64,000 bases of DNA from Microbacterium sp. Root553 (lineage in GTDB: Bacteria; Actinomycetota; Actinomycetes; Actinomycetales; Microbacteriaceae): assembly GCF_001426995.1 (NCBI RefSeq), contig NZ_LMFY01000001.1:2415675-2479674 (forward strand). Reading direction: 5' to 3'. The notes beneath the pieces were generated by a model. It saw nothing but the letters and a program-made list of their open reading frames with translations. It made no database searches and had not been told where the DNA came from. Positions 57,169-64,000 of this stretch are shown piece by piece. The stretch's first letter is position 1, and every line of letters begins with the position of its first letter. Made by a program: the position numbers and the translations under genes.

Positions 57169-57524
57169 GCGGATGCGCCCCCGTCGACGGCCTGGAGGTC
57201 TGTCGAGTCGAAGCAGGTGCGCGTCCCGGTGTGGCACGCGGGGCCCGACTGGTCGACGCGCAGCAGGATCGCATCGCCGTCGCAGTCCAGGCGCGCCTCG
57301 TGCACGATCTGGATGTGCCCGGAGGTGTCGCCCTTGCGCCAGTACTCCTGACGGGAACGTGACCAGTAGACGGCGCGTCCCGTCGTGAGGGTCCTGCGCA
57401 GCGCCTCGGCGTCGACCCACGCCAGCATGAGCACCTCGGCGGTGTCCCACTGCTGCACGATCACGGGAGCGAGCCCATCGCCGTTGAAGGCGACCTGCGC
57501 GATCCGCTGCTCGACGTCGCTCAT
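57165..57524 (-). CDS. hisI: Phosphoribosyl-AMP cyclohydrolase
   Basis: This 119-residue enzyme opens the purine ring of PR-AMP in histidine synthesis. It has [33 protein letters not shown] and the metal ligands Cys and Asp in [22 protein letters not shown]. It is a stand-alone form (no HisE fusion). It overlaps hisF by 4 nt upstream and the trp membrane protein gene by 4 nt downstream. Confidence 0.96.
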   Translation of the reverse strand: MSDVEQRIAQVAFNGDGLAPVIVQQWDTAEVLMLAWVDAEALRRTLTTGRAVYWSRSRQEYWRKGDTSGHIQIVHEARLDCDGDAILLRVDQSGPACHTGTRTCFDSTDLQAVDGGASA

Positions 57525-58282
57525 CGGACCAGCACCCCCTCCGCGCGCAGCGCGGCCTTGACATCGCCGACGGTGAGCGCTCCCGTGTGGAACACGCTCG
57601 CGGCGAGAACCGCATCGGCGCCTGCCTTGATGGCAGGCGCGAAATCGGACACGGCGCCCGCGCCGCCTGACGCGATGATGGGCACGGATGCCGCTTCGCG
57701 CATCACCGTCACGAGCTCCAGGTCGAAGCCGTCGCGGGTGCCGTCGGCGTCTATCGAGTTGACGAGCAGTTCGCCCGCCCCGCGCTCGGCGGCCTCGCGC
57801 GCCCAGTCGATCGCATCGAGAGTGGTCCGGGTGCGGCCGCCGTGCGTGGTGACCACGAAGCCGGAGGGAGTCGTGTCGGCGCGCTTGACATCGAGAGAGA
57901 GCACGAGAACCTGAGCGCCGAAGCGGTCGGCGATCTCGCCGATCAGCTCGGGGCGCGCGATCGCCGCCGAGTTCACGCCCACCTTGTCGGCTCCGACGGC
58001 GAGCAGCCGTGACACGTCATCGACGCTGCGCACCCCGCCGCCGACCGTCAGCGGCACGAACACCTGCTCCGCCGTGCGCTGCACCACGTCGTACGTGGTC
58101 GCACGGGCATCGACCGTGGCGGTGACATCGAGGAAGGTGATCTCGTCTGCGCCCTGCGCCGCATAGTGGCGGGCGAGCTCGACGGGATCTCCCATGTCGC
58201 GCAGGTTCTCGAAGTTCACACCCTTGACCACGCGGCCCTCGGCGACATCCAGACACGGGATGACGCGACTCGCGAGCGCCAT
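57521..58282 (-). CDS. hisF: Imidazole glycerol phosphate synthase cyclase subunit
   Basis: This 253-residue barrel converts PRFAR and ammonia to IGP and AICAR. The catalytic aspartates are in [16 protein letters not shown] (Asp) and [16 protein letters not shown]; the phosphate loops VGGGVRS and ASGGAG are present. The ATG at 58282 starts the [13 protein letters not shown] motif. Its partner hisH is not in the window. Confidence 0.97.
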   Translation of the reverse strand: MALASRVIPCLDVAEGRVVKGVNFENLRDMGDPVELARHYAAQGADEITFLDVTATVDARATTYDVVQRTAEQVFVPLTVGGGVRSVDDVSRLLAVGADKVGVNSAAIARPELIGEIADRFGAQVLVLSLDVKRADTTPSGFVVTTHGGRTRTTLDAIDWAREAAERGAGELLVNSIDADGTRDGFDLELVTVMREAASVPIIASGGAGAVSDFAPAIKAGADAVLAASVFHTGALTVGDVKAALRAEGVLVR

Positions 58283-59124
58283 CAGAGCCTCGCGTTGTGG
58301 ATCGCCGTGACCAGGATCGCTCGGGCGCCCAGGGCGTAGAGAGCGTCCATCACGGGATTGACCCGCGAACGCGCCACCATCACGCGCACGGCGACCCATT
58401 CCGGGTCGCGCAGCGGCGAGACCGTGGGCGACTCGATGCCCTCGGCGATCTCGACGGCGGCATCGAGCAGAGCGAGGGGCAGGTCGTAGTCGATCATCAC
58501 GAACCGGCGGGCGACCATCACCCCGCGCAGGCGACGCAGCAGGGTCTCGGATCCGTCGGCATCGTGCGGACCGGCGATCAGCACGGCCTCCGACTGCAGG
58601 ATCACGGGGCCGAACACGTCGAGGCCGGCCTGCCGGAGCGTCGTCCCGGTCTCGACGACGTCCGCGACGGCGTCGGCGACGCCGAGGCGCACCGCCGATT
58701 CGACGGCGCCGTCGAGGGGCACGAGATCGACGGCGATGCCCCGCTCGTCGAGGAACGCGTCGACCAGCCCGGGGTACGACGTGGCGATGCGCAGCCCGTC
58801 GAGTTCGGAGACATCGCTGTAGCGACCGGACGGCGCCGCGAAGCGGAAGGTGGAGCCGGCGAAGCCGAGCGCCTCGATCTCCCTGGCACCCGGCATGCGG
58901 GCATCGAGAAGAAGGTCACGGCCGGTGATGCCGACATCGATCGCCCCCGACCCGACGTAGGTCGCGATGTCCTTGGGACGCAGGTAGAAGAACTCGACGT
59001 CGTTGTCGCCGTCGACGACGTGGAGGGTCTTGGGGTCACGGCGACCGGTGTAGCCGGCCTCCGCGAGCATGTCGGCGGCGGTCTCGGAGAGAGAGCCCTT
59101 GTTGGGAACAGCAATGCGTAGCAT
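58282..59124 (-). CDS. hisG: ATP phosphoribosyltransferase, long form
   Basis: This 280-residue first enzyme of histidine synthesis includes the C-terminal ACT-like regulatory domain, so it should be inhibited by histidine and needs no HisZ. It starts [16 protein letters not shown] and contains [12 protein letters not shown] and [17 protein letters not shown]. The stop overlaps the hisF start by 1 nt (TGATG). Confidence 0.96.
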   Translation of the reverse strand: MLRIAVPNKGSLSETAADMLAEAGYTGRRDPKTLHVVDGDNDVEFFYLRPKDIATYVGSGAIDVGITGRDLLLDARMPGAREIEALGFAGSTFRFAAPSGRYSDVSELDGLRIATSYPGLVDAFLDERGIAVDLVPLDGAVESAVRLGVADAVADVVETGTTLRQAGLDVFGPVILQSEAVLIAGPHDADGSETLLRRLRGVMVARRFVMIDYDLPLALLDAAVEIAEGIESPTVSPLRDPEWVAVRVMVARSRVNPVMDALYALGARAILVTAIHNARL

Positions 59125-59162
59125 GAGATGCCTTCAGATCGAAGCGAATGGGGCGGAGCGCT

Positions 59163-59426
59163 TCACAGATGTCGGTAGACGTCCTGCAGGCTGAGCCCCT
59201 TCGCGATCATCATCACCTGCACGTGGTAGAGCAGCTGGGAGATCTCTTCGGCGGCGGCGTCGTCGGACTCGTACTCGGAGGCCATCCAGACCTCGGCGGC
59301 CTCCTCGACGATCTTCTTGCCGATCGTGTGCACGCCGCCGTCGAGCTCCGCGACCGTGCCCGATCCCTCGGGTCGGGTCTCCGCCTTGACGCTGAGCTCG
59401 GCGAACAGCTCGTCGAAAGTCTTCAC
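59163..59426 (-). CDS. hisE: Phosphoribosyl-ATP diphosphatase
   Basis: This 87-residue MazG-like helical protein hydrolyses PR-ATP to PR-AMP. It contains [27 protein letters not shown] and [17 protein letters not shown], with the acidic metal residues. The GTG start overlaps the rpe stop. It is separated from hisG by 38 nt. Confidence 0.95.
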   Translation of the reverse strand: MKTFDELFAELSVKAETRPEGSGTVAELDGGVHTIGKKIVEEAAEVWMASEYESDDAAAEEISQLLYHVQVMMIAKGLSLQDVYRHL

Positions 59427-60103
59427 GATTCCAGGCTAGCGGCTCTGGCGCGGTCCCTGAGCCGGGTGACGGCCGCCTCGACGTCATCCGCGCCGTAGAC
59501 CGCGGACCCGGCGACGAAGGTGTCGGCACCGGCGGCAGCGGCCTCCTCGATCGTCGCGTCGGAGATCCCCCCGTCGACCTGCAGCCAGACGGTCGAGCCC
59601 CGTCGCTTCGCCTCCTCCGCGAGGGCGCGCAGCTTGGGCATGGTCTCGGACATGAATCCCTGGCCGCCGAAACCCGGCTCCACGGTCATCACGAGGATCT
59701 GGTCGAACTCCTCGAGGACGCTGTACAACCCCTCCGCGGGCGTGTCGGGCTTGATGGCGACGCCCGCGCGGGCTCCGATGTCGCGCAGCCTCCTGGCGAG
59801 CGAGATCGGGTCTGCGGCGGCCTCGAGATGGAAGGTCACACTCGCGGCCCCCAGCTCGGCGTAGGCGGGGGCCCAGCGCTCCGGATCGGTGATCATGAGG
59901 TGCACGTCGAGCGGGATCGGGCTGGTCGCCTGGATCCGCTCCACCATCTGCGGGCCGAACGTGAGGTTGGGCACGAAGTGGTTGTCCATCACGTCGACGT
60001 GCGCGAAGTCCGCCGACGCGATCCTGGCGAGGTCACGCTGCATGTTGACGAAGTCGGCGGCCAGGATGCTGGGGTTGATGCGCGGGGCGCGGGGCAGGTC
60101 CAC
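59423..60103 (-). CDS. rpe: Ribulose-phosphate 3-epimerase
   Basis: This 226-residue barrel interconverts ribulose-5-P and xylulose-5-P. It has [16 protein letters not shown], the catalytic Asp and metal His in [37 protein letters not shown] and [10 protein letters not shown]. The GTG at 60103 gives the normal length. The stop overlaps hisE by 4 nt. Confidence 0.96.
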   Translation of the reverse strand: MDLPRAPRINPSILAADFVNMQRDLARIASADFAHVDVMDNHFVPNLTFGPQMVERIQATSPIPLDVHLMITDPERWAPAYAELGAASVTFHLEAAADPISLARRLRDIGARAGVAIKPDTPAEGLYSVLEEFDQILVMTVEPGFGGQGFMSETMPKLRALAEEAKRRGSTVWLQVDGGISDATIEEAAAAGADTFVAGSAVYGADDVEAAVTRLRDRARAASLES

Positions 60104-60107
60104 GTCT

Positions 60108-61709
60108 CTAGTCTCCTTCGTCGGCGGGCGGGGTGTCTCGGAGTGCGGCCGTGTCACGGCGCAGCAGCGCCAGGAACATCGCATCGGTGCCGTGACGATG
60201 CGGCCAGAGCTGCACGCGGCCGGACCCGTCGTCGGCGAGGTCGATCGGCGCGTCCGCGACGTCGGCGACCACGGAGCGGGCGTCGAGTTCGGTGACGTCG
60301 CTGCGCCCGCGAAGCACCTCCTGCACCACGCCGGTCGTCTCGGCGAGGTGGGGCGAGCACGTGACGTAGGCGACGATCCCCCCGGGGGCGACGGCGTCGA
60401 GGGCGGAGCGGAGCAGCTCGACCTGCAGCGGCACGAGGTCGGCGACATCGGCCGGCGACTTGCGCCAGCGGGCTTCGGGCCGGCGTCGGAGTGCGCCGAG
60501 CCCGGTGCACGGGGCATCCACGAGGATGCGATCGAAGGCGCCCGGGTGCGTGGTCCCGAACGTGCGGCCGTCCTCCTCGTGCACGGTCACCTCGCCGGGA
60601 ACGGCGCGCAGAGCGTTGCGGACGAGACGCGCCCGCGTGGGCACGACCTCGTTGGCCTCGAGCCGCACGTCGTGCTGCCGAGCGATCGCGGCCAGCAGCG
60701 CGGTCTTGCCGCCGGGACCCGCGCAGAGGTCGAGCCACCGCTCGCCGGGGACGATCGGTGCGGCACCGGCCAGCGCCAGCGCGACGAGCTGGGAGCCCTC
60801 GTCCTGCACGCGCACGGTGCCCCCGGATGCGGCGATCACCCGGTGCGGGTCGCCACCTGCCGATGCATAGGCCGTCGGGGCGTACGGGCGACGGGGTTCG
60901 CCCGGCTCGGCGAGTCCGGGAAGCGCGACCAGCGTGACCTCCGGCGAGGCGTTGTCGGCGTCGAGGAGCTCGTCGAGCTCGTCGACCCGTCCCTCCGCGG
61001 CGAGAGCCCGACGGAGTGCTCGGATGACCCAGACCGGATGCGCGGTGCGGAGTGCGAGCCTCTCGTCGTCCGACCGGGCGGACGCCTCGATCCGCTGCTC
61101 CCACTCCCCCGGTGTCTCACGCGAGATGCGTCGGAGCACCGCATTGGCGAAGCTGGATGCGCCACGGCCCTGGTGCGCGGCGACCAGGTTCACGGACTCG
61201 TTCACCGCGGCGTGCGACGCGACCCTGGTGGCGAGCAGCTGATGAGTCGCGAGTCGCAGCGCGTCGAGCACGGCAGGGTCGATCTCCTCCGCGGGACGAT
61301 CCGCGGCCGCCGAGATGATCGCGTCGTAGGTGCCGCGTCGACGCAGCGTGCCGTACGCGAGTTCCGTGGCCAGTGCGGCGTCCTGAGGCGTGAGACCGGC
61401 GTCGGCGATCGTCGGCGGCAGAACCAGGTTGGCGTAGGCATCGGACTCGGACACGGCCCGCAGCACGTCGTAGGCGACGCGACGCGCGGGCTGGAACGTC
61501 CGCTGCGGCGCTGCCGAGCTGCCCCGAGCCGAGCCACCCCGAGCCGAGCCGTTCCGTGTCGAGCCGTTCCGCGCCGAACCGCCGCGTGCGTCGTCGCCCC
61601 GACCGGACCCGGAGCGGCCGGATCCACCGCGGCCACCGCGGCCGCCGCGGGTGCCGTCGGCGTCGGACTTCGCATCGCGTCGCGAGCGGTCGTCCCGCTG
61701 GCCGCTCAT
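60108..61709 (-). CDS. rsmB: 16S rRNA m5C967 methyltransferase with RGG-rich tail
   Basis: This 533-residue protein has a NusB-like N-terminal domain (residues about 75-220) and an SAM methyltransferase domain with LDLCAGPGGKTALLAA and the two cysteines in VDAPCTGLGALRRRPEARW and VTCSPH. The first 70 residues form a low-complexity Arg/Gly/Ser segment, which is absent in E. coli RsmB. The ATG at 61709 overlaps the fmt stop by 4 nt. Confidence 0.94.
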   Translation of the reverse strand: MSGQRDDRSRRDAKSDADGTRGGRGGRGGSGRSGSGRGDDARGGSARNGSTRNGSARGGSARGSSAAPQRTFQPARRVAYDVLRAVSESDAYANLVLPPTIADAGLTPQDAALATELAYGTLRRRGTYDAIISAAADRPAEEIDPAVLDALRLATHQLLATRVASHAAVNESVNLVAAHQGRGASSFANAVLRRISRETPGEWEQRIEASARSDDERLALRTAHPVWVIRALRRALAAEGRVDELDELLDADNASPEVTLVALPGLAEPGEPRRPYAPTAYASAGGDPHRVIAASGGTVRVQDEGSQLVALALAGAAPIVPGERWLDLCAGPGGKTALLAAIARQHDVRLEANEVVPTRARLVRNALRAVPGEVTVHEEDGRTFGTTHPGAFDRILVDAPCTGLGALRRRPEARWRKSPADVADLVPLQVELLRSALDAVAPGGIVAYVTCSPHLAETTGVVQEVLRGRSDVTELDARSVVADVADAPIDLADDGSGRVQLWPHRHGTDAMFLALLRRDTAALRDTPPADEGD

Positions 61710-62626
61710 GCGCCCACCCGCAGATCCTCGGTGCCGCGCTGTCCGCGCCACCAGTCGACAGCGTTCATGGCTCCCTTGCCCGCAGGCTGCACCCGCGTCA
61801 CCGCGAGCGGCTCCGAGGCGGTGCCGATCAGCAGCGCGGACTTCGTCGCGGCGATCTGTCCGGGCTCGAGCGCATCCGCGCCCACGGAGGGAGCGGCCTC
61901 GAGGATCTTCAGCCGCAGGCCGTCGACCGTGGTGTGCGCGCCCGGTTCGGGGGTCACGCCGCGGAAGCGGGCGAACACCCGCGACAGCGGCTGGGCCCAG
62001 TCGATCAGACCGTCGTCGAGAGTGAGCTTCGGGGCGAGAGTCGGCTCCCCCTGTTGAGGAACGGCGACGGCCGAGCCGTCGGCGATCGCCGCGACCACCT
62101 CGGCGGTGAGCGCCGCGCCGTCGATCGACAGCGCCTCGAGGGCGGCGTCCGCGGTCGCCTCCTCATCGACGTCGACGACGCGTGCGGCGAAGACGTCGCC
62201 GGCGTCGAGTGCAGGAACGAGCTGGAACACGCTGGCGCCGAGCTCAGGATCCCCCGCGATCAGCGCACGCTGCACCGGTGCGGCGCCCCGCCAGCTCGGC
62301 AGCAGCGAGAAGTGCAGGTTGATCCAGCCCTTCGCCGGCGTCGACAGCAGTGGCTCGCGCACGAGCCCGCCGTAGGCGACGATGACCCCGAGTTCGGCGT
62401 CGAGCTCGGCGATCGCCGCCGTGACGGCGTCGTCGAGCCTGGCAGCCGCGATCACCGGAAGACCGAGCTCGGCCGCGGCCTGCGCGACGGGCGACGGAGT
62501 GAGCACGCGCCTGCGCCCCAACGGCGCGTCGGGCCGCGTCACGACAGCCGCGATGTCGTGCTCGCCGGCGAGGCGGCGGAGGGTGGGGACGGCGGCCGAC
62601 GGTGTGCCGGCGAAGACGAGTCGCAT
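61706..62626 (-). CDS. fmt: Methionyl-tRNA formyltransferase
   Basis: This 306-residue enzyme formylates initiator Met-tRNA. It has MRLVFAGTPSAAVPTLRRL, the formyl-folate loop with the catalytic Asn-His-Asp group (INLHFSLLPSWRGAAP) and a C-terminal OB-like domain (KAVR-like segment replaced by GKGAMNAVDWWRGQRG). The coupling to rsmB and to the upstream priA gene is the usual actinobacterial layout. Confidence 0.96.
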   Translation of the reverse strand: MRLVFAGTPSAAVPTLRRLAGEHDIAAVVTRPDAPLGRRRVLTPSPVAQAAAELGLPVIAAARLDDAVTAAIAELDAELGVIVAYGGLVREPLLSTPAKGWINLHFSLLPSWRGAAPVQRALIAGDPELGASVFQLVPALDAGDVFAARVVDVDEEATADAALEALSIDGAALTAEVVAAIADGSAVAVPQQGEPTLAPKLTLDDGLIDWAQPLSRVFARFRGVTPEPGAHTTVDGLRLKILEAAPSVGADALEPGQIAATKSALLIGTASEPLAVTRVQPAGKGAMNAVDWWRGQRGTEDLRVGA

Positions 62627-62683
62627 GAAGGTGCTCCGGAGGGATCCAGGTGGAGATCGGGTGAGTTCGAGGCGGTGTCGCGT

Positions 62684-64000
62684 TCAGAGCTCTGGGTCGA
62701 GGATATCGAGGCGAACCGAGAGCGCGCTCCGAGTGGACTTGCCCTTGCCCCGGCGCGCACTGACAGCTTCGGCGACCACGGCTGCGCGGAGGGTCGAGGC
62801 CACCCGCTGTCCTGCGCCGTAGTCGAAGCGGACCAGGGCGCGCACCCGCGGCGGGTAGTCGTCGGATTCGATCGGCACCGGTCCGAGCACCGCATCGGGC
62901 GGCAGAGCGAGATCGTGCAGAGACGCCAGGCCCCGGGCCACCGCGGCGACCGTCCCTTCGACCAGTGCCACCCGCGCGGCGGGGGGCATGTGCAGCGGTG
63001 CGCGCTCGGCGAGCTCGGCGCGGGCGAAGCCCGAGTGGTTCCAGGTCGCGAGCGCTCGGGCGATGCCGCCGTCGACGCCCACCAGGTGGATCGGAGCGCC
63101 GGGAGCCGCGAGGGCGGCCGCGTTCGACCACCACCGCAGACACGCCTCACCGATGCGCAGGTCCGGGGCCTGCAGCATCCGCGGCCCGTCGAGCAGCACC
63201 ACGGCCCGGTATCCGCCCTCGGCCAGCGGTTCGGCTCCCCTCGTCGCGACCACGAGCGACGGCTTGTCGGCGACCTGTTCGACGGGGTGCGCGCTGTCGG
63301 CCACGATCACCCGGATGCCGGGGAACGCCTTGCCCAGTTCGTCGGCGGTGCGCTCACTGCCGGAGGATGCCAGACGCAGCTTCGTCGAGGAGCAGGCCGG
63401 GCACGCCCACGCACGAGCACCGCGACCGCACCACGCGCAGACGGGCACGGCCCCGCGGTGCGTGGCTCCCAGCGGTCCGCCGCAGTGCGCGCATCGGGCC
63501 GGTGCACGGCAGTCGGCGCACACCAGCGACGGCGAGAACCCCGGGCGCGACACCTGCACGAGCACGGGCCCGTCGGCTGCGGCGTTGCGCGCGGAGAGGA
63601 ACGCCGACGATGGCATCCGCTGCGCTGTCGGTGCGTCCATCTCCTGCGGCGTGCTGAGCACCACGCGCGGGAGCACCCGCCGTGTCGCCCGGACATCGTG
63701 CAGGTACCCGTGTGCGACGAGCCTCTCCACATCGGTCGTGCGGGTGTGACCGGCGTACAACAGCGCGGAATCCTCCTGCTCCTGGCGCAGGAGCGCGGCA
63801 TCGCGGGCGTTGATGTACGGGGCGAGCGGTTCGCCGAGCAGCGGATCGCCGTCGTCCCAGACCGCGACGAGACCTGCTTGCACCGGGGCGTACACGGCCG
63901 AGCGATTGCCCACCACGATGCACGGGGCGTCCTCGAGCGTGCGCAGGAAGGACCGGTAGCGGTCGGGGTTCGTCAATCGCGAATCGTGCCGCACCACCGC
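62684..64000 (-). CDS. priA: Primosomal protein N' (5' end outside window)
   Basis: The visible 438 residues cover the C-terminal two thirds of PriA. It keeps the Zn-binding cysteines (VCADCRAPARCAHCGG, CAWCGRGARAWACPAC) but lacks recognisable helicase motifs: the usual QVAGRAGR motif is replaced by CLRWWSNAAAL. Loss of helicase motifs is known for actinobacterial PriA-like proteins, so a restart role without unwinding is likely. It continues past the window end. Confidence 0.92.
   Translation of the reverse strand, partial: AVVRHDSRLTNPDRYRSFLRTLEDAPCIVVGNRSAVYAPVQAGLVAVWDDGDPLLGEPLAPYINARDAALLRQEQEDSALLYAGHTRTTDVERLVAHGYLHDVRATRRVLPRVVLSTPQEMDAPTAQRMPSSAFLSARNAAADGPVLVQVSRPGFSPSLVCADCRAPARCAHCGGPLGATHRGAVPVCAWCGRGARAWACPACSSTKLRLASSGSERTADELGKAFPGIRVIVADSAHPVEQVADKPSLVVATRGAEPLAEGGYRAVVLLDGPRMLQAPDLRIGEACLRWWSNAAALAAPGAPIHLVGVDGGIARALATWNHSGFARAELAERAPLHMPPAARVALVEGTVAAVARGLASLHDLALPPDAVLGPVPIESDDYPPRVRALVRFDYGAGQRVASTLRAAVVAEAVSARRGKGKSTRSALSVRLDILDPEL

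Noticed and set aside
59889..62057. Long plus-strand frame across rpe, rsmB and fmt
   Set aside because: It spans three real minus-strand genes and has a Pro/Arg/Ala repeat typical of a shadow.

Overview
The window reads as a piece of a high-GC actinobacterial chromosome, most likely a Microbacteriaceae such as Microbacterium. The reasons are GTG starts, chains of genes joined by ATGA/GTGA overlaps, an ANTAR response regulator, and the order fmt-rsmB-rpe-hisEGFI-trp-lgt. This assignment is inference from gene content; no 16S gene is present.

Positions 1 to about 26,470 form a metal and metalloid resistance island. Its blocks are: (a) a CtpG-like P1B ATPase, cut by the window start, with a CmtR-type regulator (minus strand); (b) a long, tightly coupled plus-strand operon at 3.3-15.2 kb with a DsbA-like protein, a flavoprotein, a CDF metal exporter, two CopC proteins, a CopD-CtaG fusion, a second CtaG, a DUF3515 lipoprotein, an M23 peptidase and, unusually, its own lipoprotein maturation enzymes LspA and Lnt; (c) a divergent CcdA/TlpA thiol-redox pair; (d) a CsoR-CopZ-CopB copper operon with a visible CsoR-type operator, followed by envelope and lipoprotein genes of the DUF6153, DUF305 and BNR types, a thioredoxin-like protein and a 50-residue zinc ribbon; (e) an arsenic block with a CoA-disulfide-reductase-like flavoprotein, an aquaglyceroporin, an ArsR-phosphatase fusion, an ArsC, and an ACR3-like permease that is frameshifted and truncated. 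The island ends abruptly at about 26,465, where the permease 3' end abuts a cupin gene that is also missing its 3' end. This looks like a rearrangement junction.

Positions 26.5-38.9 kb are ordinary variable chromosome: an HNH nuclease-like gene with a coupled small partner, a CGNR regulator divergent from an alpha/beta hydrolase, GNAT and VOC proteins, two MFS transporters, a SUMF1-domain protein with an SGNH hydrolase, an LLM flavin oxidoreductase and a DUF885 protein.

Positions 38.9-64 kb are conserved core: polA, a thioesterase, a RimJ-like GNAT, pdtaR, tRNA-Leu(CAA), pyk, gltBD, lgt, trpABC with two small trp-linked membrane proteins, hisIFGE, rpe, rsmB, fmt and the start of priA (cut by the window end). 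The trp segment lacks trpE at the place where related actinobacteria usually carry it.

The island genes fit one theme: metals are pumped out of the cytoplasm (CtpG-like, CDF, CopB), handled on the outer face (CopC, CopD, DUF305, CtaG), and the thiols and lipoproteins exposed there are serviced by DsbA, CcdA/TlpA and LspA/Lnt. Long frames on the strands opposite gltB, polA, rsmB and pyk are GC-driven shadows and are left out.
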